NCBI GenBank assembly: GCA_016617855.1
Contig: JAECUM010033179.1
Location: 1 to 64,000 of the forward strand
DNA: 64,000 nucleotides
DNA from: Megalonaias nervosa
Lineage: Eukaryota; Mollusca; Bivalvia; Unionida; Unionidae
Direction of reading: 5' to 3'
In this document: positions 48,810-59,589 of the stretch, piece after piece
Numbering within the stretch: position 1 is the stretch's first letter
How the letters are laid out: every line of letters starts with the position of its first letter
Made by a program: the position numbers and the translations under genes
Notes under the pieces: model-generated
What the model saw: only the letters and a program-made list of their open reading frames with translations
Databases searched by the model: none
What the model was told of the DNA's origin: nothing

Positions 48810-50796
48810 TAGAGAGTGGGTGTTCATTTGAAGAGGTTATGTACATTGAAGTTTTATATGTAGCTGATTCAACCAGGCCTATGGCAGATAAGCAAATACA
48901 GTGTTTTCATTACAGATGAAAATTGTACCAATAAAAATGATGAAAATAGTTATTAAACTTTTTTATTGTTTGTCAGTCCTGAATTTACCAGTTAGCAAGA
49001 CTTAGAAATCTCCAGGAATATCAGCATAGAGATTTCAGTATTTTTATTGATATTTTTTATATATAACTTTTTGTCGAGCCTGCCTTGGACTGAAGCTGGA
49101 CATAGCAACCACTTTGGTATCTTTGTAACAATGTCCATCCATGCCCTAGATAAATCACATTGTTAAAGTTTTTTACTGTGCACATTAAAAGGCAGGCTCT
49201 GCAATAATGGGATCTCTTGTTAATAATGTATTCTGATCTGATGGAGGGTGTATTTGTTTTGGAAAATTGTTTCTCAGAAAGTCATATGGCAATATTTAAA
49301 CTTTTAGCAACCTGAAGATCATGGATTAAAATATACAAAATTCTTCATCAAAGTGTATCAAATACAATTTAGTTCAATAAAAAACCAGTTATGCACATGA
49401 TAAATTGGCATGTACGATGGTAGTACTTGGTAAGCTTCCATATTAATACAGAATTGGGAGTGTACTCATTTCATGTGGCTTGTTCAGTATTGTTGGAATT
49501 TATTGTTTGTGTGGTTACAAGTTTCTCACACTAAGCAGAGAATGGTGATTGTTTAAAGAATTGTCACTGACAAATGCAGAACTCTTTCTGGAGTTTGTCA
49601 GTGCATTTAAAAATGAACTTAGTCCACTTAATTATGCACTAAAGCTTTCAGAGCTTAGAGAAAAGTATTCCCGACAGTTGATGAAAGAAAAGGGAATCTT
49701 GTGGATGTTGCAAATATTTTTCTTGCACTGATGCAGTAGCAAAGAGGTCTGGTGTGGCAAGAAGAGATGGGTCGCAAATAGGGAAAATTATTTTCCACAG
49801 CTGCTTATTATTGTTGTGTTTGCAACATATTTGTATTCACTTCAGTGGTTCTTTTTTTTTTCCTTTTTCAATGTCGCTGGCATTTTGCCACCACATAAAA
49901 TTTACTGCCTAATGCCTGGACCTAGTTGGCATGTGTGGAGGTATGTCACTGATAAGCTGTATACTGAGGTATTGAGACGCTGGAGGGAAACATTGCATAT
50001 ATCATGGTTCACATAAACAGAAACAAATATTTTAAACTTTTAAAGGCAAAAATTAAATTTGCCCATGGTAGAAATGGTTTGAGGATACGAGGTATAATTA
50101 CAGTGCCAATTTGAGTGCCATTTTCCTTACCACATTTATATTACTTACAAATCACCTCCTTATCATCATCATCATCATCTAAAATATCAACCTCTTTTCC
50201 AAAGAGAAACAAAACAATATTTGTAAGAAGAAGAAAAATGACCATATTCTCCTTTCCTTGCATTGTTTTCTTTATCTTTGATGTCACTCATCTTCATCAC
50301 TAGCTGTTGATAAACATTTTAAAATTTTCTTACAGATCTTGTCAGACGAAAATATACTTTTAAGGGCTGCTAGATGTAAAAGCCACAAGTAAATGAATAT
50401 GAAGTCAGGGTGAAACATGTTAGAAAAGAAACTTACTAATCATGTCTTCAGTATACATCTTACAAAATAAAAGATATTCATAAATGTAACAAGAGAAATG
50501 TACAAGTCTACAAATACAAAGAGATGCTGATATTCTAGCCAAAGACCTGATTTCAAGGTATTACGTGTGCACAGTACTAAATGTTCATCATCCTCAGACT
50601 GGTACATAGCTCAGTTTGCAACAATAGATTTTAATAATATATCACAAAGACGGAGAACATTTAATCAACAGAATTCAACCCCCTTTCTTGCAGAGTTTGA
50701 GCATTTTACGAACAGTATTCTTGAACCACAAACTGCTTAAAAAAGACGAAAAAGTTGAAGAAACATATTTTTATATCATTAGCCTGTTTTAAGTCA
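48810..50796. other. Stretch with no recognised gene
   Basis: AT-rich. One coding-looking segment at about 49552-49728 (+) reads LTNAELFLEFVSAFKNELS, then PLNYALKLSELREKY. It has a possible acceptor (TTTAAAG) upstream, but I recognise no family and see no clear donor. A poly-T run and a (CAT)n run at 50166-50178 are the only other features. Confidence 0.35.
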
Positions 50797-50951
50797 GTTC
50801 AACAGATAGTATCCTAGTCTCCATGGATTTAAAATTTTAATGTGTCAGGTCAACAGATAGTATCCTAGTCTCCATGGAATTTAAAATTTTAATGTGTCAG
50901 GTCAACAGATAGTATCCTAGTCTCCATGGATTTAAACTTTTAATGTGTCAG
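50797..50951. repeat. 52-bp tandem repeat, 3 copies
   Basis: Units 50797-50848, 50849-50900 and 50901-50951 begin GTCAACAGATAGTATCCTAG (GTTCAACAG in the first) and are almost identical, implying a recent expansion. Confidence 0.95.
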
Positions 50952-51319
50952 GTCAACAGCATTTCACCATTCCTGCCTTGTAGTTAAGAAAATTAATGAA
51001 TTCTCTTGTACAGTGCATTTCATCCATTTAGCTATGTACTTAACAGTAATAAATACACTCAAAGAGAAGTTGTCTTTTAACAGCTTTTATTTAAAACTTA
51101 CATTTCTAAGAAAGTAATAAAAAAACTTGTATATTTTATTACCTAACAATGTATGTTTTTTGAAAATCTTCTGTTTGGTCTCATCACAAATGCCACTGCT
51201 AGATCAGTCATTAACAAGTGGAACAAATAACTGAAATCAGTAATCAATTCAGTTTTAGAACATACTGTCATAAAAATCTTGCTAAAGATATTTCTTGTTT
51301 ATGCTTTGCTGCTCCAAAG

Positions 51320-51322
<3 letters not shown>

Positions 51323-51361
<39 letters not shown>
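51323..51361. repeat. (AT)n microsatellite
   Basis: About 19 AT units. Confidence 0.95.
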
Positions 51362-51363
<2 letters not shown>

Positions 51364-51499
51364 GTATTACCACACTCAATGGAAGCCATTTATAACAGAG
51401 ATTGATCTAAAATATAGCAAGTTATTACTCTGTAATTAAAGTACAAATCATTTTATAATGTTTTGTTCATGAAGCAATAGTTCTTAACTCAGTTCTGTT

Positions 51500-52285
51500 T
51501 CATGGACCTATTATTACACCAATTCCCTCAGAGTTGGTTGTAAAAATGTTCCAAGGTGCTAATGTGATAACCTGTAGTTTATAAACTAGATGGTACTCAC
51601 TGTAATGAATTGTTATGATAAGTTTCACAACAGTAATCATGAACCAACCAGTTACTCCACTGTTATTCCAATGTGCCGACTTGTATAATTCATATAACAC
51701 TACTGGTAATCAAACTTGTTATGATAAGTATTACAGCAGTTTTCATGTCCCAAACACATTGTTGCAATGTGCTAGCTTGTAGTTTATAAACTATACCTAA
51801 CTCAGTATAATTCCTATGACAGCAATCAAATTTATTATATGCACTACAACAGTAATCATGAACCAAACTGGTACTCCACCCGTTTTAATCTGTATTTAAC
51901 TGTACATCATTGCACAATATCTATTGGACAGTGATCTAATTTTAAATGATGAACCAAATGGGTACTCCACAATAGTTCCAATGTTATAACATAAGCTATA
52001 CATTATTCACTATAATCCCTATGAAATCAGCGAAGTTTGTTACAAGTATTACAACAGTAATCTTGAAATAAATAGGTACTCCATACTTTTGTAAGCTATA
52101 AATTGTTCACTAATATCCAAATGGCATCAATCAAATTTGCTATGATAAGTAATACAGCAGTAATTGCACACCAAACAGGTACTATACACTTGTTCCAAGG
52201 TGCTAAACTGTAGTTTATAAATGACTTGTTTGACTCAATATCATGAACATCAAATTTGTTACAAGTATTACGATAGTACACACAT
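51500..52285. repeat. ~100-135 bp diverged tandem array, about 6 units
   Basis: Repeated landmarks in order are AAATTTGTTATGATAAGTAT, TACAACAGTAATCATGAACC, GGTACTCCAC, GTTCCAA-TGTGCTA and TGTAGTTTATAAACTA. The GGTACTCCAC-type block recurs near 51648, 51869, 51960, 52074 and 52176. Spacing is irregular and copies are diverged. Confidence 0.8.
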
Positions 52286-53300
52286 TGGTATTTGTCGACA
52301 ACAGCCCTTTCTCAGTGGTGAAGTTACCTAAAAAAGAGAGCAGAATTGCAATTAAATCTATTGTGAGTAATTTAGAACAAGGTAATGTGGGTGTGTGTGT
52401 GTGTGTGAAGAATCGCTGTAATGCTGTAATGACTTTAAACTTGGGCATTACAAAAGTGAGAACCTTTACCATGTTTTTATTTAATTCATGTTTCTTAACT
52501 CATTATTTTCTTAACTTGCTGGCAAAATTTTATAACTGATATAGATAATTGGCATATGTTAATTTCCGTTTGCCATTTTCATTCCATTTCTCAGAAGTCC
52601 TCAAAATTCGCTGATGATCTCAGGATTTTTCACAGATACAGAGCAATATAATGGCACTAAAATAAACTAAAATAAATATTTAAATTTTGCTGACTTTATC
52701 TTCAGATGCCTTTTTATGCCTTCCAATAGAGTTGAAAAATCTCTCAAGTTCAAAATTTTAAAATTTTTCTTCAAGAACAGGGCTTTTTCAGAGTTTAAGG
52801 TGTCAGAGCTATGTTCATAACCAAAATTAACTGAAAAAGTTTCAGTGTAGATGTCATCACTGAAAACAAAGCAGTATCAATAATACTGAAAGATGTTTAG
52901 TGAAACTTAACCCTGGTTAATAGTCATCTCAGTTTAACAACTAGCATCAAGGCATTGATAACTGGAGGCTGGTTAAAAGACTCGTCTCAGATTAACAACT
53001 AGCATCAGCACATGCGTTGAATTACTGTTCATTTAGCGATGAAAATTAATTTTTTCAGATTGATTGGGAGAAAAACCCATTACAATTATGTATTCATCCA
53101 TTTAGTAAATCTCCTTTTTAAGATATATAAAATACTTCCAAAAATATGAAAGAAAAAGGTTTCAGCCGACAGTTTTACTACTTCATGCTAAGAATGCAGT
53201 ATTCCCACCATCATCATCACCATCACCACCACATCTTGACATTACAACCTCTATTCCAAATTATACCTGGGGTAACAATGTACTTTTCTGGCATACATAC
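52286..53300. other. Stretch with no firm gene
   Basis: One possible terminal exon on the - strand (52268-52327) follows a strong CTCTTTTTTAG acceptor and would encode VTSPLRKGCCRQIPMCVLS and a stop, in phase with the exon candidate at 53301-53438. A GT run and a (CAT/CAC)n run lie at 52389-52407 and 53208-53232. Confidence 0.3.
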
Positions 53301-53438
53301 TGTAACAGGATGAGGCTTTGTGGGACCTTTCAGATTTGGGAATTCATCAATATCCCCTGGAAGAAACTTTGTGGGACCTTTCAGACTTATGAATTCATCG
53401 ATCTCCCTGGCTTCCATGGCTCCCAAAACTTGATTTTT
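53301..53438 (-). CDS. Candidate exon of an unknown gene
   Basis: On the - strand, a TTGCAG acceptor precedes a 138-bp open segment ending at ACA|GTATGT, a good donor. It is exactly 46 codons, phase 0 at both ends, with no stop. It encodes a twofold 17-residue repeat: IDEFISLKGPTKFLPGD and IDEFPNLKGPTKPHPVT. The same phase fits a possible terminal exon at 52268-52327. I do not recognise the protein, and no upstream exon is identified. It could still be chance; RNA evidence would decide. Confidence 0.4.
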
Positions 53439-53959
53439 CTGCAACATAGGTTCAAATTGTCATGAAACGTGGTTTGCAAAGTTCTGAATGTATCATGTAT
53501 CAGCCCAATTTTTCTCAACTCGCTGTATTAGTTTCCATACCTTTCTCAGACATCTTATTAGTTTTCTTATCAGTCATCTAAATTAAGTTGTATTAGTGGA
53601 GAAGTTTGTTCCCGTGGAGACTTTGCCACTTTACACTTAAGTTTACTCTTTCATATCTCTAATCCTCTTTTATGCAGAAGTACTGTAGGGAGAAGTAATG
53701 CATGATGAAGATATAGTAATGTGCACGCACGCATGCAAAGACATACAGAGGATGTTTTCCAACATTGGGGAGAGGGACCTTGGAAAAAAGAATAAAACAG
53801 CATGTCACTAAAACATTTAGAGATAAGGTGAATATCGATTTGAATCGGTAGCATAGCTAGAAAGTCTGCACTCCCTAGAAAAACTCAATTATGGTCCCCC
53901 TCCCCATGAAACAAAATGTTGATGGGAATTTGACCATTGATTTTAATATAGTTGTGACT

Positions 53960-54960
53960 AATTAGAGGGAAATGAATTATATATTGGACATTTATGAAAG
54001 ACATCTAGATCAACTTGAGAAACAAATTATGAATGAAATCAATCTTTTAGAATAAAATAATCAAGATAATCAAGATTTCAGAGAGAAAAGGAATCAGTTG
54101 GCAGAAATTCATGGAACAAAAATTGAAAGGCATGAGAAAAAGATCACAAGCAAAATGATTAGAGTGAGAAGAGATAACAAAATATCTCTGAAATTAAATC
54201 AGTAAGTGATGCCTAATTTATTGAAGTCAAAAGGAACTTGTACAAAGAATTAAAGAGACATTCTGGAAGTAACAATCAGAAACTATCTTACTTTCATCAA
54301 GCACATAAGTCGATCCTGGGTCTGTCCTCAACTATGATAATAGATAATACTAGACAAACATAATGAATCAATGAATGCCTGGGTCAACCTTAAATGAAAT
54401 AACTACAACTTTGCCAATTATAACAAATAACTTAAATCCAGGATCTGATGTATTTACAGTTTGTCAAGTTCTTTTGGAAAGATATTGTCCTTTATTATGT
54501 TCAAGAAATTAGCAGTTTATATAGCTCTTGTGATGTGTCATCCACTGAGAAAAAAGGAGTGATTATCTTCCAAAAGGCGACAAACCTCAAAAACTTTTTA
54601 GAATTGGAGATATATTTCTTTACTAAATTTATCCTATTAAATATCATCAGCATGTATTATTGCAGACTTGAACAAACTCTTCCCACAATAGTTAATAATG
54701 AATGATCAAATTAATACATTGGAGAAAATATCCGTACTTTATTTGACCTTATCTTTTATACCATGAAATATATCATTTCTGGACTTCTCTTAACTGATTT
54801 TGAGAAAAGTGTTTGACCCATTTGCATGGCCCTTCATTTGATAATGTTTAACAGTTTTTAAATGTTGGAGGGGAGTTTACAAATTGGATACAAATGTTTT
54901 ATGGCAATTTTTATCTCTCCCCCATCCCCTTTCCAGGTTCTGGAACTTTCATTCATACAA
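53960..54960 (+). mobile_element. L1/Tx1-like LINE fragment
   Basis: Broken + strand frames follow the L1/Tx1 pattern. The linker reads FREKRNQLAEIHGTKIERHE and NKISLKL. RT entry pieces follow: VFTVQFVKFFWKDIVLYYVQ-like and KKGVIIFQKATNLKNFLE. Then comes LEQTLPTIVNNE, followed by YIGENIRTLFDL and FLTDFEKSV in shifted frames, equal to the 'GRYIGENIR...D...IDFEKAFD' block. It stops before the catalytic YADD region and has no endonuclease. Confidence 0.75.
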
Positions 54961-55721
54961 TATAAAACATATATCCAACATGCTTAGCTTTAAAGTTTTC
55001 ATACTGTGTAAACTGCATAAGTCATCTTAAGTTTGTACAAAGTTATCATGCACATTCATTTTATAAACACTGACTCAAATTCACCCAAACCTTGGCACTG
55101 TAATATATCTGCAACAATAAAAATAACTTGTATATATAATAATACAGAAGTTGGAAAACAGCACAGGGAAAATAATAATGTTTCTTTATGTTTCAACCTA
55201 AAGCAAGATCTTCCTCATGGGACAATGAAAAACATACACAGGGATAAACACTGCAAAAGTGACATGTAGAATAATAAATATTTACAATGTTTGCACAGAG
55301 AAGAAACACCCTGAAAAATACTGAAAGAAAAGAACAAAATACTGGTAACTAGAAATAACTACATGTCTAGGAAGGAAGCTCTTAAACTCAAAATACCAAC
55401 TATGTGGAGGTAGCACCTTTGCCATTAAAGGAGGTAACTTAAATAGTACACAATTGTTCATTCTCTTTGTAAAGGCAACTGTTTCACCATCATTTTGGAT
55501 AGCATATATATTTCACATAATGATAGGGGCATCTGAGTGTAATTGTTAGGAGAAGGATGTTTACAATTTTAGCTTTGTATCACACAAAACTATTTTGGTG
55601 TATGACCTTAGCTTTTCTGTTGCCACATATTTAGTTTTGTTCATGTATCCTCATCTTTTTAAGTGTCATTTGAGTTCTGTAAGCCTTTTGTCAAGTATCT
55701 CCCCGTTTGAGTACATATGCT
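54961..55721. other. Non-coding stretch
   Basis: No recognised feature. The 78-codon frame at 55033-55269 has no known domain. Confidence 0.45.
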
Positions 55722-55980
55722 TTATGTTGTTGTTGTTGTTGTTATAGGGTTTAACGCCATTTTTCAGCACAAGATAGGCTATACATGGCAGCCAGTATTA
55801 ATGGTGGAGGAAGAACCCTGGAAAACCTCGGGAAGAACCACCGACCCACGAGAAGCTACTGGCAGGTTTTCTCACGTACCCACGTTAGTCGAGCCTGGAC
55901 TCGAACTCACGCAGACAGAGGTGAGATGGCAGTGATCCGTAACGATCAGCGCTTTAGACCACTTGGCCACTCGGGGCCTC
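55722..55980 (-). mobile_element. tRNA-derived SINE, family B (best copy)
   Basis: On the - strand the head is GAGTGGCCAAGTGGTCTAAA with B-box GAGTTCGAGTCC. The body contains AAACCTGCCAGTAGCTTCTC, GGTTCTTCCTCCACCATTAA and TGCCATGTATAGCCTATC, then GGCGTTAAACCC and an (AAC)n tail. It is the least decayed copy and defines the family. The open frames across it are not genes. Confidence 0.92.
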
Positions 55981-56230
55981 CTATATGCTTTATGTAAATA
56001 CATAGGCCGAAGGGAAGGTTTCTCATGTAAAGGATGAAAACTGGTAGGCAAGATAAAATGATGAGAATCGGTGGGTTTGCAGTACAGATTAGTTCCAGTG
56101 TTTCCATCTTGTCAACAGAGTATCTAGAAATATCAAAACCTGAACTTTTGTTATGGGGGGGAGGGGTGCTTTCCGTCTGCCAGTTATAATTCTTTTAATA
56201 TCAATTGCATTTCCCTTCTGTCTACATTTG

Positions 56231-56233
<3 letters not shown>

Positions 56234-56294
<61 letters not shown>
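56234..56294. repeat. (CT)n microsatellite within gag remnant
   Basis: About 30 CT units. On the - strand it is (GA)n and would encode Glu-Arg. Confidence 0.95.
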
Positions 56295-56298
<4 letters not shown>

Positions 56299-56378
56299 AA
56301 TTGTATTCTATTCTTTCTTCATTTGCATTTCTCTTTCCTCTTTCTGATTTTGGAAGAAGCTGCAATGGATGTAAAACA

Positions 56379-56431
56379 GCTGAAAATGATATAAATGTTG
56401 CATACATGTATACAGTTGTATCAAACACTTC
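56379..56431 (+). repeat. 53-bp imperfect palindromic repeat, copy 1
   Basis: It begins GCTGAAAATGATATAAATG and ends GTATCAAACACTTC, around a central ATACATGTAT palindrome. It is identical at 52 of 53 positions to 59177-59229 in the opposite orientation. The two halves are themselves partly self-complementary. Confidence 0.9.
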
Positions 56432-56734
56432 TTGCAAGATTTTACAGAATGTGCGCATGAACTTGAATACTAATGTAATTGATGGGATAAAGGCTAATAG
56501 GAGGAAAGTTCCCTAAGTATTAATTAGGAAGACATCAAACATATTTATTTACCTAATGTAAAATTAATTAACAAATTTATTTGATGAGGTAAAATTCATA
56601 AAATATTACTGTATTATGAAATGGAGGGCCAGGAAAATATGAGGGCCATTTGCTAATACCGAGTTTGCCTATGGGTTAATCTGATCCAGCTTGTATAGTA
56701 CATTCATGGAACTGTGATACCAATATACACATGT

Positions 56735-56735
<1 letters not shown>

Positions 56736-56797
<62 letters not shown>
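56736..56797. repeat. (CT)n microsatellite within gag remnant
   Basis: About 31 CT units. On the - strand it extends the Arg/Glu-rich frame NVNGERERE. Confidence 0.95.
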
Positions 56798-56802
<5 letters not shown>

Positions 56803-57292
56803 CATTTTTCTTTCTCTTTCGTCTTTTTGATTTTTGATTTCCATCATTTCTTTCATAAGCTAATGTTTTGTGGGTTTTTAAAAACTCTATTTCCATAAGG
56901 TTTTCAATTACAATTATTTCAATCTCATTTCAGAGTCAGATAGAGATTTACTAATCAAACCCAATGCACTTTTATAAAAAAAATTTCTTTTTCACTAAAT
57001 ACTGGATCAAACTGTTTTACTTCTTGTTTTACCAGAGATGGTTTTACTTTGAAAATATAATACTGTCTGGCAAGCTTAAACAACTTTATTTTTCAAAGAA
57101 TCTAACCATCCTGGGTAGGATCTGAAACAAAGGTCTCCACTTTAAAAGACATTTAGGAAGCTTGTTCATTTCACTAAATATTTCTTAAATGCGTGAAATT
57201 AAAATACATTGGACAAAGAAAATTCAGAAACAAAGTGAATTTAAATTTCAAAAGCAATTTTAATTTCTCTTAAATATTTTAAAGAAATATGT

Positions 57293-57310
57293 ATCCCAGA
57301 TGAGCCTCCA
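57293..57310 (-). other. Primer binding site (tRNA-Pro-like)
   Basis: The - strand reads TGGAGGCTCATCTGGGAT a few bases after the LTR end. It is close to the 3' end complement of tRNA-Pro and matches TGGGGGCTCATCTCGGAT in the copy at 40.3 kb. This is where first-strand synthesis would be primed. Confidence 0.8.
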
Positions 57311-57316
57311 ATTTCT

Positions 57317-58067
57317 TGTTACAACTCTATGGTCATCAACTAAGTGGCAGAAAGAAGCAAAACCCACAAGTTTTGTAAAACTTAATAATTTAATTCTCTG
57401 AGTTATACAATGAAAATTTAAGAATAACTTACAGTATTGTCAATTAAATCCAAAATAATCCTAAAAGTTCTATCACATGTCCAAAAGAATTGTGTTCAGA
57501 ATGAATACCAGGTCTTGAATTTGCTGATGTATCAGTAGCCTTGTTTGTGCTGAAGGGCCAACAGTCTTGATATATCACAATGGAATTGTCCAAACTATCT
57601 TGGAATGAATTCACAATAATCCCAAAATAGTGTTTAGTCCAAACAGTCACATGAGCACCTTGTAATTCCAATGTGTAATTTAAATAAATGATTCCTCTCA
57701 AATTTAAATGCAACATATACTACTTTTGCAAATTAAAAAGAAAAAAAGAACAGAAATAGGAATAGAAATGAATAATTGTTCACCTCTAATGCCTTATATA
57801 AATCCCCTCTATTACGGCTCCATGTCACAATACATTCCTACTTGATTTATGTTGCAATACCTCCCCACCTGACTTATGCTGCAATACTCAATCACGTCAA
57901 TGGAAAACAATAAACATGTTTATTATCAAGGCTGGGTTTATAATATCATTATCTTAAAATATAATCTACAAACATGCACAAATATTAGCTATGAATATGT
58001 TGTTTACACGTCATCGTTAAAATCTAGAATCATGGACAAATATTAAACAAAAAATAGGCACATAACA
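57317..58067 (-). repeat. Complete 751-bp LTR
   Basis: On the - strand it starts TGTTATGTGCC directly after a polypurine tract and ends GTTGTAACA just before the primer binding site. TGTTA/TAACA are matching inverted ends. A TATA box (TTTATATAAGG on the - strand, near 57795) marks the likely U3 promoter. Its 3' part is also found at 40130-40270 in TSN intron 5. Confidence 0.88.
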
Positions 58068-58076
58068 CCTCCCCTC
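58068..58076 (-). other. Polypurine tract
   Basis: GAGGGGAGG on the - strand abuts the TGTTATG start of the LTR. This is the second-strand primer position of an LTR element. Confidence 0.8.
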
Positions 58077-58214
58077 ATAAAGAAAAAGAAAGATGTATAC
58101 AATAGAGCTTTCTTTTACATCTTTGTCAAGCATACATATGATACTATAATAGTAAAATTACATATGTAGATGTTTTATGAATGACACAAAATAGACATAA
58201 AGCAATATAGTACT

Positions 58215-59349
58215 TCTATGCATGGGAAAGTGCATCTGCAATCAGATTATATTTCCCCATAATGTGCCTAATGTCATTGTTGTATTCCTGCAACATCAAG
58301 CTCTACCTCAACAACACCTGAGTTTTGTTTTACATTTTCTTAATGAAAGTAAAGGGGTTGTGATCACTAAATATAATAATCGGAGAAGTTGATGAATTAA
58401 TATACACTACAGATTATTGCATGGCCAGTATTAAAACCAAACGTTAATTTTCGATTGTGGAATAATATTTCTGGTGCTTGTTAATTTTTTTTAGAAAAAT
58501 AGCACTTGGATAATCCACACCATTCTTCAATACTCCATCAACCCTTACATCACTTGCATCAACACACAATTTAAACGATTGGTTAAAATCTGGAGCTGAA
58601 AGAACTGGTGCATTCTTAAGTAAGGCCTTTCATTTATTATGAGCCTCTTTACATTTCTCAGACCAATAGAACCTGGTTTTCTTACTCGACGACTTGGTCA
58701 CAGGTTGAGCAATTATGGAAAAATTGGAGCAAACTTTCCGATAACATCCAGCCTTACCCAAAATTAGCATCAGTTGCATTTTTTTTTTTTTTATAGGTAC
58801 TGGGAATTCAGAGATTTCGTTGACCTTAACGTCTAGAGGTTTAACTCGACCGTGTTCCACAATATGTCCTAAAATCTAACACAAGCACGGCAAAACTCAC
58901 AAATTAATTATCAAATTTACATCACTGTTCGATCACAGAATTTCCGAATGGTCTCCACGTGGTCTGTCTAGGTATCGTTGTAAATGACGTCATCAATTTT
59001 ATCATGTTCATTAAACGCTGGAATGTTAAAGGCGAACAATTCAATTCATACCAAATGGCATCACTCTATATTGATAAAGTCCATCTTGAGTTAAAAATGC
59101 CGAACTTTCTTTTGCTCTTTTCGTGAGTGGAATTTGCCAGAATCCTTTCAAAAGGTCAAACTTGGTGACATAATTTGAAGTGTTTGATACAACTGTATAA
59201 ATGTATGCAACATTTATATCATTTTCAGCATTTCCAATTTTGTCAATGCAGACACCCATTCTTGGTATTAGAAATGAATCTGCTATAATGACACTGTTCA
59301 CCTTTTTGTAATCAGTACACATACGGAAAGTGTTATCTCGTTTCGGCAC
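58215..59349 (-). pseudogene. Gypsy reverse transcriptase and RNase H, broken
   Basis: The RT begins VPKRDNTFRMCTDYKKVNSV. It is interrupted by a 17-codon insertion (the 53-bp repeat), then resumes YVTKFDLLKGFWQIPLT and LYQYRVMPFGMN. The catalytic box is KIDDVIYNDT, where Y-x-D-D is expected, with a stop in place of the next Trp. The connection domain follows (EHGRVKPLDVKVNEISEFPV, LILGKAGCYRKVCSNFS). RNase H (APDFNQSFKLCVDASDV) and its end (LQEYNNDIRHIMGKYN, LIADALS) lie at 58620-58215. Stops and frameshifts inactivate it. Confidence 0.9.
59177..59229 (-). repeat. 53-bp palindromic repeat, copy 2, in frame within RT
   Basis: It is inserted between the codons for IGN and YVTKFD of the RT, precisely preserving frame (51 net bases, no stop). 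It is inverted relative to copy 1 on the window and in opposite orientation relative to its host element. Confidence 0.9.
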
Positions 59350-59589
59350 AAGAATACTTGGTGAACTTTATCATATACCAGCTGATTTAGTTCACTCTTT
59401 TCTTGTGGATGTGGATGTGAAAGTTTCCAGTACAGATTGTTTAACATTTCCGAATTCCCAAGATTCGTTAAATCTGAATCACTACAACCCGATTGCATGT
59501 CATCGATAAAATCCTCACTGTGTGGGACAGGTACAACTAAATTGATTGAATGATTAACATGGATACCTCTATCAACATACTGCTTTAAC

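Larger units (their letters stand above)
56150..57152 (-). pseudogene. Gypsy gag remnant
   Basis: The start codon at 57150-57152 opens MSFKVETFVSDPTQDG, parallel to MSSKVENFISDPTQEQ in the copy at 40439. It continues in broken frames to a Lys/Arg/Glu-rich coiled coil (KSKRRKRKKNVNGERERE). Two long (GA)n runs (56736-56797 and 56234-56294 on the + strand as CT) lie within the coiled-coil region and read as Glu-Arg repeats. A 53-bp repeat is inserted at 56379-56431. No capsid or zinc-knuckle part is recognisable. Confidence 0.75.

Noticed and set aside
55717..55997. Two overlapping frames of about 70 codons on the + strand
   Set aside because: They run across the antisense of a family B SINE.
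57444..57716. 90-codon frame on the - strand
   Set aside because: It lies wholly inside the 751-bp LTR, which does not code for protein in this type of element.
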